From the NCBI RefSeq assembly GCF_004571025.1, contig NZ_SPQT01000020.1, forward strand, positions 111,928-175,927: DNA of 64,000 bases, in the 5' to 3' direction. Numbering within the stretch: the first letter of the stretch is position 1; each line of letters starts with the position of its first letter. The notes beneath the pieces are model-generated. The model did not search any database and was not told where the DNA came from. It saw only the letters and a program-made list of their open reading frames with translations. Origin of the DNA: Bradyrhizobium niftali. Lineage in GTDB: Bacteria; Pseudomonadota; Alphaproteobacteria; Rhizobiales; Xanthobacteraceae. The position numbers were made by a program, and so were the translations under genes. Shown here in pieces: positions 49,802 to 58,417 of this stretch.

Positions 49802-50835
49802 GCGGCGGCTCCGCGAACGCTCATGTCCTCAGGCCGCCAGGCGAGACGAACGGCCTCGCCTTCGGCCGGCTGCGCCTTGCCGTCATTCTGGCGGATCACG
49901 ATCGCCGGGCCGCATTCGCTGTCGCACTGGAACAGCCAGTGATTGCCCTGGAAGATGCGCGTGACGATCTTTGCGCCAAGGCCGGCGTCGCCAAAACCGA
50001 TTCTTTCAGGGCGAATGCTGACGGTGACGGGGCCACTGAGGCCCGCCGGCGCCGGCGCGCTCCAGGAGCCCGCCACCACGCGCGCGGGCGTCGCGGTCCG
50101 GTCGATCGTCGCCGCAAAGTCGTTGGTCTTGCCGAGGAATTGCGAGACGAAGGCCGAGGCCGGCCGCTCATAGGTCTCCTGCGGCGTGCCGATCTGCTCG
50201 ATCTTGCCCTGGCTCATCACCACGATGCGGTCGGACAGCGACATCGCCTCGTTCTGGTCGTGCGTGACCAGGATCGTGGTGGTGCCGATGGTGCGCTGGA
50301 TCTGGCGCAGCTCGATCTGCATCTCCTCGCGCAGTTTTGCATCGAGGTTCGACAGCGGCTCATCGAGCAGCAGCACGCTCGGCTTGATCACCAGCGCACG
50401 CGCCAGCGCCACACGCTGTTGCTGGCCACCGGACATGCGGCGCGGATGACGATCCTCGTAGCCGGCAAGGCCGACCATCGCGAGCGCGGCACGGACGCGC
50501 TCGGCCCTTTCAGCGCGCGGCACCTTGCGCATCTCGAGGCCGAAGGCGACGTTCTCCGCCGCGGTCATGTGCGGAAACAGCGCGTAGCTCTGGAACACGA
50601 TGCCGAGGCCGCGCTTGGCCGGATGGATCGCGGTCAGGTCCTTGCCCTCCAGCCGGATCGCGCCGCGCGTGGGATCGAGGAAGCCCGCGATCATCTGCAG
50701 GGTCGTGGTCTTGCCGCAGCCGGACGGGCCGAGGAAGGAGATGAACTCCCCCTTCCCCACCGACAGGCTGAAGTCATCGACCACAGTCTGCACTCCGAAC
50801 TGCTTGGCGACCCGATCGAGCTCGAGATAGGCCAT
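49798..50835 (-). CDS. ABC transporter ATP-binding protein (PotA-like)
   Basis: It is 345 aa. Walker A GPSGCGKTTTLQMIAGF, Q-loop FQSYALFPHMT, signature RMSGGQQQRVALARAL, Walker B LLLDEPLSNLD, H-loop VTHDQNEAM, and a C-terminal TOBE domain (RPERIGFG, QPAEGEAVRLAWRPEDMSV). MAYLELDRV at 50835 is chosen because GGAG lies 8 nt before it; the longer frame to 50895 overlaps the binding-protein gene. Confidence 0.92.
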   Translation of the reverse strand: MAYLELDRVAKQFGVQTVVDDFSLSVGKGEFISFLGPSGCGKTTTLQMIAGFLDPTRGAIRLEGKDLTAIHPAKRGLGIVFQSYALFPHMTAAENVAFGLEMRKVPRAERAERVRAALAMVGLAGYEDRHPRRMSGGQQQRVALARALVIKPSVLLLDEPLSNLDAKLREEMQIELRQIQRTIGTTTILVTHDQNEAMSLSDRIVVMSQGKIEQIGTPQETYERPASAFVSQFLGKTNDFAATIDRTATPARVVAGSWSAPAPAGLSGPVTVSIRPERIGFGDAGLGAKIVTRIFQGNHWLFQCDSECGPAIVIRQNDGKAQPAEGEAVRLAWRPEDMSVRGAAA

Positions 50836-50858
50836 GACGCTGTCTCCGCCGCGAACGA

Positions 50859-51893
50859 TCAGCGTTCGACCTCGCGATTCCAACGCTTGGTCCACTCCTC
50901 ACGCTTCTCGTTGATCACCGTCCAGTCCGGATTATAGAGCTTCGCCGCGCGCTCGCCGATCGGCGCCATCTTGCCGAGCTCCGGCGGGATCACCAGCGAT
51001 TTCAGCACCGGGCCATAGCCGTAATCCTTGAGCATCACGAGCTGGATCTTGGGATCGAGCAGCATCTTGACGAAGCTGGACGCGAGCGGCGAGGCGTTCG
51101 GCTTGGTGATCGGGCAGGCGGTCGTCAGCAGCGTCGCCGCGCCTTCCTTCGGATAGACGAAGTCAACGGGGAAGCCGGTGTTGGCGAAGCTCTGCACGCG
51201 GCCGGTGCCCCACACCGCGATCACGGCCTGACCGGACTGGAACAGCTCGGTCATCTTGCCCGGCGACGGCTCATAGGCGAGCACGTTCGGATTGATCTGC
51301 TCCTTGAAGATCTTGAAGCCGGAATCGACGTTGGTCTCGCCGCCGCCGTTCATCTTCGACAGCATCACCAGCGCTTCGAGGCCGTAGGTGTTGTTGATCG
51401 GCGGGATCACCAGCTGCTTGGCGTATTTCGTGTCCTTCAGGTCATTCCACGAGGTCGGCGGCGCCCAGCCTTTCTCGGCAAACACCTTGGTGTTGTACAT
51501 CAGGCCGGTCGCGACGATGCCGATCGCAACGGCGCGATCGTCCTTGAAGCGGGCGGTGTCGTAGAGATCGGCCGGCAGGCCGTCGAGCTTGCCGCAGAAG
51601 CCGAGCTGGATCGCCTGGTACATCGGGCCGTCGTCGACGATGGCGACGTCGATCTGCTGGTTGCCCTTCTGCGCCTGGAGCTTGGCCAGCGTGTCGGTGG
51701 AGTTGCCGGCGACGTATTCGACCTTGACGCCGTTCTCCTTCTCGAAGGCCGGGATCACCTCGTCGCGGATGGTCTTCTCGAACGAGCCGCCGTAACCGGC
51801 GACATAGAGCGTTTTCTGCTGGGCCGAGGCGGCCGAAATGCCGGCGGCGAGCGCCGCGATGCTGACCGCTGTCAGAAGGCGAAGAGTCTTCAT
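50859..51893 (-). CDS. ABC transporter substrate-binding protein (PotD-like)
   Basis: It is 344 aa. Signal peptide (about 1-24, ASAQQK). PotD/family 1 fold: VAGYGGSFEKTIRDEVIPAF, IDVAIVDDGPMYQAIQLG, INNTYGLEALVMLSK, GQAVIAVWGTGRVQSFANTG. It would bind a polyamine-like or cationic opine-like compound. ATG at 51893 is followed by a normal signal peptide; upstream extension is not supported. First gene of the nine-gene operon, divergent from LysR. Confidence 0.9.
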   Translation of the reverse strand: MKTLRLLTAVSIAALAAGISAASAQQKTLYVAGYGGSFEKTIRDEVIPAFEKENGVKVEYVAGNSTDTLAKLQAQKGNQQIDVAIVDDGPMYQAIQLGFCGKLDGLPADLYDTARFKDDRAVAIGIVATGLMYNTKVFAEKGWAPPTSWNDLKDTKYAKQLVIPPINNTYGLEALVMLSKMNGGGETNVDSGFKIFKEQINPNVLAYEPSPGKMTELFQSGQAVIAVWGTGRVQSFANTGFPVDFVYPKEGAATLLTTACPITKPNASPLASSFVKMLLDPKIQLVMLKDYGYGPVLKSLVIPPELGKMAPIGERAAKLYNPDWTVINEKREEWTKRWNREVER

Positions 51894-52153
51894 GTGGTCC
51901 GATCTCCATACCGGAATGAGGTGACGTGCCGACAAATCTCCGGCCGAAGCGCCTTCCGCATTTCCTTCCGCGCAAATCCTCCCCGATCAGGGCTCCGGCC
52001 CCTGTTCGGCGGATTTTGGCGCGATCTGGAGGGTTGAACCCCTCCAATCTGCCGAAAAAGCGGGCTGTCTCCAGTCCTGATGAAAAAGATCGCAAACCCG
52101 AGCTTCCATCGTCCAATGAATAATGGCACCCTCTGCATGCCCAAATGTTATGA
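51894..52153. promoter_or_regulatory. Divergent promoter region of the oxidase operon and lysR
   Basis: About 260 bp. Contains the hairpin TGGAGGG-TTGAAC-CCCTCCA at 52027-52046 and a short CTCC/GGAG-rich part. LysR sites (T-N11-A) are likely in the last 100 bp near the lysR start, but none is unambiguous by eye. Confidence 0.45.
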
Positions 52154-53065
52154 ATGGAATCCTGGATGGTACGGATCAATTCGCGGCAGGTGGAGGCCTT
52201 CCGCGCGACGATGCTGACCGGCAGCGTGACCGAGGCGGCGGCGCTGATGACCGTGACGCAGCCGGCGGTCAGCCGGTTGCTGCGCGACCTCCAGGCGCTG
52301 TTGAAGATGGAGTTGTTCGAACGGCGGGGCACCGGCCTCGTGCCGACCGCCGCGGCGATGGCGCTCTATACCGAAGTGGAGCGCTCCTTCGTCGGACTCG
52401 AACGCATCACCGCAGCGGCGGAAGAAATCCGCGGCCGCCGCACCGGCTCATTGCGAATTGCAGCACTGCCAGCGCTGTCGAACGGCTATCTGCCACGGCT
52501 TACCGGTCACTTTCTGAAGGAGCGGCCGAACCTCAACCTTGCCTTCTTCGGCGTGATCTCGCCGATCGTGGTCGACTGGGTGCTGAACAATCAGTGCGAC
52601 GTCGGCTTTGCCGAGGTGCCGATCGCGCATTCCGGCCTGCCGAGCCAAAGGCTGCCAGCGCCGGCGCGCGTCGCGGTGCTGCCGACCGGTCACCGCCTCA
52701 CGGAGAAGGAAGTGCTGGAGCCGCGCGACTTCGAGGGCGAGACGTTCATCTCGCTGTCTGCGGGGTCGTCGAGCCGGCACCTGGTCGACCAGGTTTTCCA
52801 TCGCCACGATGTCCGCCGCGTGCTCAGGGTCGAGACCACGCTGTCGGAGATCATGTGCGGCATGGTGTCGTCAGGCCTTGGCGTCGCCATCTGCGATCCC
52901 TTCACCGCGCAGGAATTTTCCACCCGCGGCGTCGTCGTGCGCCGCTTCCTGCCGCGCATCGACTTCGAATTCTCCGCGGTCTTTCCGGCGCAGCGCAGCC
53001 CCTCGCCGGTGGCGCTGGATCTGGTCGAGACCATGCGCAAGTCGCTCGCGGAGTTTGAGGATTAG
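52154..53065 (+). CDS. LysR family transcriptional regulator
   Basis: It is 303 aa. Winged helix-turn-helix at about residues 6-65 (VEAFRATMLTGSVTEAAALM, TQPAVSRLLRDLQALLKMEL) and a LysR substrate domain (about 90-300). An ATG at 52166 (MVRINSRQVEAF) is an alternative start with GGA nearby. It is divergent from the oxidase/ABC operon and probably controls it in response to the imported substrate. It is convergent with the amidohydrolase gene (8-bp gap). Confidence 0.88.
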   Translation: MESWMVRINSRQVEAFRATMLTGSVTEAAALMTVTQPAVSRLLRDLQALLKMELFERRGTGLVPTAAAMALYTEVERSFVGLERITAAAEEIRGRRTGSLRIAALPALSNGYLPRLTGHFLKERPNLNLAFFGVISPIVVDWVLNNQCDVGFAEVPIAHSGLPSQRLPAPARVAVLPTGHRLTEKEVLEPRDFEGETFISLSAGSSSRHLVDQVFHRHDVRRVLRVETTLSEIMCGMVSSGLGVAICDPFTAQEFSTRGVVVRRFLPRIDFEFSAVFPAQRSPSPVALDLVETMRKSLAEFED

Positions 53066-53073
53066 AATGGCGC

Positions 53074-54447
53074 TCAGCCGTTGAACGCGGCCTGCGCCTC
53101 CGGCAGGTCCCAGATCTTGCCGATCGCGGCGGTGCCTGCCGCCGTAATCGCAGCCTCGTCAGCGCCGAGATAGCGGGCGGCATCGACCAGCACGCGACCG
53201 TCGACCATGACTTGGTCGATATTGGCGCGGTTGGCGAGCGCGATCAGCGCGCGACGCGGGTCGAACAGCGGCTGGAGATGCGGGTGGGTGAGATCGACCA
53301 CGGTGAGGTCGGCGGTCGCGCCCGGCTCGATCCGGCCGAGGTCCGGCCGCTTGATGACGTCGGCGGCCACGGCCGTGTTCGCCTCGATCAGCTCCGGTGA
53401 ATTGGCGACATCGGCGCGCTGGGACGTGATCTTGGAGATCAGCGAGGCGGCATTGAGCTCGCCGAGCAGATCCATGTTGTAACCGTCGGTGCCGACCACG
53501 GTGCGCACACCGTGCTCCGCGAACCGGCTGAACGCCGCGGTGACGCCGGCGCGCGCGAACACGCGCGGGCAATTCAGAACGGTCATGCCGCGCGCGGCCA
53601 TCAGCTTGAGGTCGTCGTCGGTGCTGAACATGCAATGCGCCGCCATGAGATCGGGCGCGAGCAGGCCAAGCCAGTCCAGATATTGCGCCGGCGTGCGGCC
53701 GCCATAGCGCTTGCCGATGGTCTCGACCTCGGCACGGCTCTGCGCCATATGCGTCGTGATGGGAACGCCGAGCTCGCGCGCCCGCGCCGCGCAGGCCTTG
53801 AGCAGATCGGGGCCGCAGGTGTCGGTGGCGTGCGGGCTCATCGCAAGGCTGATGCGGCCGTCGCCACGATTGTTCCAGCGTTGATAGAGCGCATCCCAGG
53901 TCGCCATGTCGGCGGTGCCGTCATCGCCGGAATATTGCACGACGCCGTCCGGCCCCGCCTTGGCGTCGGAGGTGGAGAAGAGGTATGGCGCGCCATAGAA
54001 GCGGATGCCCATCTCTTCCGCGGCGTCGAACATCTCGGGGATCGAATTGCGGAACGGCTCCATCACCGTGGTGGCGCCGCCCTTCAGCAGCTGGAGGATG
54101 CCGAGCCGGGCCACTGCCATGCGCTCCTCCGCCGACAGGATATCGGCGCCGCGCTTGGTCAGCGGCAGCAGCACCGTGTAAACGATGCTCTGGTTGTTCT
54201 TGCGGCCGTTGCCGTCCTCGCTGTGGCTGCGCGCCACCGCTTCGGAGAAGCAGTGGTTGTGCAGGTTCAACAGGCCCGGCAGCACGAAGCGGCCGGGGCG
54301 ATCGTAAGTTCGATCAGCGCTCGGCTTGTCGCGCGTGACCGCGGCGATCCTTTTGCCTTCAACCAGGACCCAATGGTCGCGCAGCACGTCCTGCGCGCCG
54401 TCTTTCCGTGACAGCAGATAGCTGCCGAAGATTGCGATCGTGCTCAT
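53074..54447 (-). CDS. Amidohydrolase family protein (cytosine/guanine deaminase-like)
   Basis: It is 457 aa, metal-dependent hydrolase of the amidohydrolase superfamily. N-terminal beta-sandwich (IAIFGSYLLSRKDG), metal-binding HNHCFSEAVARSH, ITTHMAQSRAEVETIGKRYG, LMAAHCMFSTDDDLKLMAARG with His, and TVVGTDGYNMDLLGELNAAS with Asp. Similar to deaminases/chlorohydrolases that open or deaminate heterocycles. ATG at 54447 overlaps the stop of the preceding gene (ATGA); a longer in-frame extension to 55533 lies wholly inside that gene and is rejected. Last gene of the second operon. Confidence 0.88.
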   Translation of the reverse strand: MSTIAIFGSYLLSRKDGAQDVLRDHWVLVEGKRIAAVTRDKPSADRTYDRPGRFVLPGLLNLHNHCFSEAVARSHSEDGNGRKNNQSIVYTVLLPLTKRGADILSAEERMAVARLGILQLLKGGATTVMEPFRNSIPEMFDAAEEMGIRFYGAPYLFSTSDAKAGPDGVVQYSGDDGTADMATWDALYQRWNNRGDGRISLAMSPHATDTCGPDLLKACAARARELGVPITTHMAQSRAEVETIGKRYGGRTPAQYLDWLGLLAPDLMAAHCMFSTDDDLKLMAARGMTVLNCPRVFARAGVTAAFSRFAEHGVRTVVGTDGYNMDLLGELNAASLISKITSQRADVANSPELIEANTAVAADVIKRPDLGRIEPGATADLTVVDLTHPHLQPLFDPRRALIALANRANIDQVMVDGRVLVDAARYLGADEAAITAAGTAAIGKIWDLPEAQAAFNG

Positions 54448-56027
54448 GCGGGGCGTACGTTCCAGAAGACGGCGGTGCCGTCGAGAATGCCGGTGATGGC
54501 CTTGCGATAGGCGGTCGGCTGCTTGTACAGGCCGATCGGAATATAGGGGATTTCCTCGAATGCCACCGCCTGGATCTGGCGGCAGATGCGCTGCTGCTCG
54601 GCAAGTTCGGAGGCCGCCAGCCACTGGCTGCGCAACGCCCCCATCTTCTCGCTCGCATACCAGCCGGCGACCTTGCCCTCGCCGCGGATGTTGGTGTTGC
54701 CGGCCGGATTGAGCCAGTCGATGCCCTGCCAGTTGCCGACCGCAGCACTCCAGCCACCCTGCCCGATCGGCTCCTTCTTGAGCTGGCGCTGCAACACGAC
54801 GGCGAAATCGAGCCCGGCATATTCGACGTTCATGCCGGCCTTGCGCAAGCTGTCGACCGCGATCTCGCCGAGCGGCTTCTGCGCGAGCGAGTTGGTGGGG
54901 ACGAGCAGCACGATCTTCTCGCCATTGTACCCGCCAGCCTTCAGATCCGCCTTCACCTTGGCGTAGTCGCGCGGGCCGCGGAACACGTCGAGACCGACCT
55001 CGCTGGCCATGGGCGTCCCCGGCGCGAAGTAGCCGATCGGCGACACCTGGAAGGCCGGATCGGTGCCGGCGACCGCGGTCATGAAGGCGGACTGGTCGAT
55101 CGCACCCAGCAGCGCGCGGCGGATCGCGGGATTGTCGAACGGCGGCTGGAGATGATTGAGGCGCAGCATGCAGGCATAGCCTCTGGGATCGAGGATGCGC
55201 GTGTCGATGTCGCCGGCCGCCTTGATCACCGGCAACAGGTCGTGCGGCGTGGTTTCCTGCCAGTCCTGCTCGCCGGTCTGGAGCGCAGCGACGCCGGTGC
55301 CGGCATCGGGCGTCGTGGTCCAGACCACGCGGTCGTAATGTACGATCTTCGGTCCCGCCGTCCAATCCGGCTTGCCGTCGGTGCGCGGCTGGTAGCGCTC
55401 GAACTTGGCGTAGGCATTGCGCGCGCCCTGCACGCGCTCGTCGGCGAGATAGCGGAACGGGCCGCTGCCGATGACTTCGGTCAGCGGCTTGAACGGATCC
55501 TGGCTCGCCAGCCGCTCCGGCATCATGAAGCACGCATTGATCGCGGCTTTGCCGAGCGCCTGCGGCAACAGCGGGAACGAACGCTTGAGACGAAAGCGGA
55601 TGGTGCGGTCGTCGGCGGCCGAGAGCTCGGCGGTCGCCTCCATCAGCTCGCCGCCAAAGCCGTCGCGCGCCGCCCAGCGGCGGATGCTCGCAACGCAGTC
55701 GCGGGCGAGCACGCGCTCGCCGTCATGCCAGAACAGGCCGTCACGCAAGCTGAGATCCCATTGCAGCCCGTCACTGGAGATGACATGGCCCGACAGCATC
55801 TGCGGCGAGACCTGGAGCGAGGAGCTCATGCCGTAGAGCGTGTCGTAGACCATGAAGCCATGGTTTCGCGACACCTGCGCGGTCGAATAGATAGGATCGA
55901 CAAAAGCGAGATCGATGACGGGAATGAAGCGCAGCGTGCTCTGGGATTCAGCACGGACGATGCCCGGTAGCGAAAGCGCCGGCATGGCAGCGGCGGCCTT
56001 GAGGAGCGAGCGGCGGGAGATGGGCAT
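54444..56027 (-). CDS. ABC substrate-binding protein family 5 (peptide/opine type), orphan
   Basis: It is 527 aa with a twin-arginine signal (MPISRRSLLKAAAAMPALSL). Family 5 pattern: LIPVIDLAFVDPIYSTAQVS-like start, GMSSSLQVSPQMLSGHVI, WDLSLRDGLFWHDGERVLAR, AIDQSAFMTAVAGTDPAF, and the EQQRICRQIQAVAFEEIPYI end. It would bind peptides or similar oligomeric compounds, but no Dpp/Opp-type permease or ATPase genes are in the window; it may work with the nearby amino acid ABC transporter or with distant permeases. Confidence 0.88.
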   Translation of the reverse strand: MPISRRSLLKAAAAMPALSLPGIVRAESQSTLRFIPVIDLAFVDPIYSTAQVSRNHGFMVYDTLYGMSSSLQVSPQMLSGHVISSDGLQWDLSLRDGLFWHDGERVLARDCVASIRRWAARDGFGGELMEATAELSAADDRTIRFRLKRSFPLLPQALGKAAINACFMMPERLASQDPFKPLTEVIGSGPFRYLADERVQGARNAYAKFERYQPRTDGKPDWTAGPKIVHYDRVVWTTTPDAGTGVAALQTGEQDWQETTPHDLLPVIKAAGDIDTRILDPRGYACMLRLNHLQPPFDNPAIRRALLGAIDQSAFMTAVAGTDPAFQVSPIGYFAPGTPMASEVGLDVFRGPRDYAKVKADLKAGGYNGEKIVLLVPTNSLAQKPLGEIAVDSLRKAGMNVEYAGLDFAVVLQRQLKKEPIGQGGWSAAVGNWQGIDWLNPAGNTNIRGEGKVAGWYASEKMGALRSQWLAASELAEQQRICRQIQAVAFEEIPYIPIGLYKQPTAYRKAITGILDGTAVFWNVRPA

Positions 56028-56049
56028 TACAAGAGGCTCCTGACGGATC

Positions 56050-56706
56050 TTACGTATTCAACAAGACCGCGCCGATCGCAGCCGCAACCGCCTGCTGCGC
56101 CGGCTCGACCACGGGTACACCGATTGCGTCGGCAATCGCCGCGCGATGCGAGGCCATGCCGGCGCAGCCCATCACCACGACATCGGCGCGGCACTGCGTG
56201 ACCAGCGCGCGGCCGGCGTCGATCAACCGGCCGCGGATGTCGGCGCCTGCCGTCTCCGCCGCGCTCGCGCCGACCGACCAGCTTCCGGCATAGCGGCTGT
56301 CGACGCCCATCACCCGCGCCATGCGCTGCTGGCGGCGGATGCTCGACGGCGACAGCGCGATGATTCCAAAACGCTCGCCGAGCATCAGCGCGCGAAAGAT
56401 GCCGCATTCGGCGATGCCCAACACCGGACGGCCGCCGGCGGCCTCGCGCACCGCATGCAGGCCGGGATCGCTGAAGCAGGCGAGTACGAAGGCATCCGCA
56501 TGGTCGCGCGCGACGCGATTGACCAGCGGCATGACCACGCTGTCGGCATCGCGCTGCGAGCTGATGCCGGGCGGCCCCTCGGCAAGGCCGACCACCTCGA
56601 TATCAGGTCCGCCGGCGATGCGCAGCGGCGCGACCGCGTCGTCGATCGCCGCCGTCACCGACGCCGAGGAGTTGGGGTTGATGACGAGGATGCGGCGGCG
56701 GGTCAT
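56050..56706 (-). CDS. Aspartate/glutamate/hydantoin racemase family protein
   Basis: It is 218 aa, Asp/Glu racemase superfamily of two similar lobes. Visible: VINPNSSASVTAAIDDAVAP, the first catalytic Cys in FVLACFSDPGLHA and the second in VVMGCAGMASHRAAI. HyuE-type hydantoin racemases and maleate isomerase-like enzymes share this pattern. It probably interconverts enantiomers of a hydantoin or amino acid before hydrolysis by the carbamoylase of the same operon. ATG at 56706. Confidence 0.85.
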   Translation of the reverse strand: MTRRRILVINPNSSASVTAAIDDAVAPLRIAGGPDIEVVGLAEGPPGISSQRDADSVVMPLVNRVARDHADAFVLACFSDPGLHAVREAAGGRPVLGIAECGIFRALMLGERFGIIALSPSSIRRQQRMARVMGVDSRYAGSWSVGASAAETAGADIRGRLIDAGRALVTQCRADVVVMGCAGMASHRAAIADAIGVPVVEPAQQAVAAAIGAVLLNT

Positions 56707-56714
56707 GGCTTGGC

Positions 56715-57599
56715 TCAACGGTTGCCGGCCTCGTGGCGCAGGAAGTTGGCCGCGATCTTCTCGCCGGTCGTGATCCAGACGTCCGGGCAGGACTTCGCGT
56801 AGGTCAGGAATTCGCGCAGCAGGCGCAGCCGCATCGGACGGCCGCTGCATTGCGGATGCAGCACGGTCGTCACCATCGCGCCCCAGTCGCGCACCTCGTC
56901 CAGCTCGTCCTTCCACAGCGAGAGCACGTGCTCCTTGGGAAAGATCGAGCGCGGGCTGAAGCGCGCGGACAGGCCGTGCATCCAGTCGTCATAGCTCGCG
57001 GTCACCGGCAGCTCGATGGTGCCCGGCTTGCCGTCGGCGAGGCGATGGCGGTAGGGCCTGACGTCGTCGCGGAACGAGGAGGTGTAGACGATGCCGTGCC
57101 GCACCAGCGCGACGCGCAGCTCCTCGGTGAACTCGCCGTAAGGCGCGCGATAGCCGGTCGGCTTGACGCCGAGGCGGCGCTTCAGCGCCTCGAAGCCGCG
57201 CTCCAGCTCCTCCTCGATCCAGGGATCGCCGGGATCGGGCAAGAGATGGTGATAGCCATGATGGCCGATCTCATGACCGGCCTTGAGAATGGACTCCGCC
57301 ATCGCCGGATGCGCGTCGACCGACCAGCCCGTGACGAAGAAGGTCGCCTTGAGATCGAGCTGGTCGAGCAGCTCCAGAAGTTTCGGCGTGCCGACGCGGG
57401 CCTCGTAGCCGCCATAGCTCATGGTGATGAGCCGCTGCGCATGCACGGCGTCCTTGCTGGTCCAGGCGCTCTCCGCGTCCACGTCGAACGACAGGAACAT
57501 CGCCGACTTGTACGGCTGCGGCCAGGGATAGTCCGGCGCGGGATCCGCGGTGTTGGCCGGAACGAGCGGAATGCTCTTGAGTGCCTTACTGTCCAGCAT
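56715..57599 (-). CDS. Polysaccharide deacetylase family (PuuE-like) hydrolase
   Basis: It is 294 aa, NodB-homology fold. Metal site FLSFDVDAESAW (Asp) and GHEIGHHGYHHLLPDPGD (two His), then YRAPYGEFTEELRVALV. This subgroup includes PuuE allantoinases of Pseudomonas, metal-dependent enzymes acting on C-N bonds of ureides, rather than true chitin deacetylases. Together with the carbamoylase and racemase this supports ureide/cyclic amide hydrolysis. It overlaps the binding protein gene by 14 nt. Confidence 0.82.
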   Translation of the reverse strand: MLDSKALKSIPLVPANTADPAPDYPWPQPYKSAMFLSFDVDAESAWTSKDAVHAQRLITMSYGGYEARVGTPKLLELLDQLDLKATFFVTGWSVDAHPAMAESILKAGHEIGHHGYHHLLPDPGDPWIEEELERGFEALKRRLGVKPTGYRAPYGEFTEELRVALVRHGIVYTSSFRDDVRPYRHRLADGKPGTIELPVTASYDDWMHGLSARFSPRSIFPKEHVLSLWKDELDEVRDWGAMVTTVLHPQCSGRPMRLRLLREFLTYAKSCPDVWITTGEKIAANFLRHEAGNR

Positions 57600-58401
57600 T
57601 GATGGTCGCCTTCTCTAGTCCGTTGTCGTTGAGTTTCCACTTGGCAAGCAGGGTACGATACGTGCCGTCGGCGATCAGCGCATCGACCGCCTCGAGAATG
57701 GCCTGCTGAAGTGCCTTTTCCTTGACCGGCAGTGCGATGCCCGTGAACTGCGTAGCGAACGGATCGCCGACCGGCGCATAGGTGCCCGGCTCGAGGTCCA
57801 TCAGATAGGGCAGCGTCTCGTTGCCCTGCACGGCGGCGTCGATACGGCCCTGCCTGAGCTGCGTGCGCGCATCTGCCGAGCCATCCGTACCGACGAACTG
57901 GATCGGATTGCTGGCGCAGTTCTTCTGGCTCCACTTGTCGATCTCGGCCGGAAACATGGTCCGGCGGCTGGCGCCGACCTTCTTGCCGCATAGCGCAGCC
58001 ATGTCCTTGAACTCGGACGCACGGGACTGCTGTACGAAGAATTTTGGACCACTGCGCAGATAATCGACGAAGGACGCGATCTCGTGCCGGCTCGCATAGT
58101 CGGTGAAGCCGGACAGAATGGCATCCACCCGCCCCGTCGAAATCGACGGCATGAATTCGGCAAAGCTGGTCTCGGTCCATTCGATCTTGACGCCGAGCTT
58201 GCGGCCGATCGCCTCGCCGAGATCGACGTCGAATCCGGACAGCGCGTTGGTGGCGGGATCGCGGAACTCCATCGGCGGATAGTTCGGTACCAGCGCCACC
58301 TTGAGACTGCCGCGCTTGACGATCTCCGCCGGCAGCTCGATCGCCATCACCGATGCGCTCATGGCACCCAAGAACGCCGCCGCAACCAAAAGCCTCTTCA
58401 T
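57586..58401 (-). CDS. Amino acid ABC substrate-binding protein, second copy
   Basis: It is 271 aa, solute-binding family 3. Signal peptide (about 1-22), VKRGSLKVALVPNYPPMEFR, GFDVDLGEAIGRKLGVKIEW, GRVDAILSGFTDYASRHEIA and a conserved GRIDAAVQGNETLPYLMDLE. It is paralogous to the protein at 60033-60860 (about 35-40% by eye). ATG at 58401 with GGGGGT upstream; GTG codons precede it. Second binding protein for the same ABC transporter, perhaps of different substrate range. Confidence 0.88.
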   Translation of the reverse strand: MKRLLVAAAFLGAMSASVMAIELPAEIVKRGSLKVALVPNYPPMEFRDPATNALSGFDVDLGEAIGRKLGVKIEWTETSFAEFMPSISTGRVDAILSGFTDYASRHEIASFVDYLRSGPKFFVQQSRASEFKDMAALCGKKVGASRRTMFPAEIDKWSQKNCASNPIQFVGTDGSADARTQLRQGRIDAAVQGNETLPYLMDLEPGTYAPVGDPFATQFTGIALPVKEKALQQAILEAVDALIADGTYRTLLAKWKLNDNGLEKATINAGQ

Positions 58402-58417
58402 CACCACACCCCCAATG

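Noticed and set aside
54448..55533. Apparent N-terminal extension making an 819-aa amidohydrolase
   Set aside because: The extension lies completely inside the family-5 binding protein gene in another frame and is Arg/Gly-rich; the ATGA overlap at 54444-54447 gives the real start.
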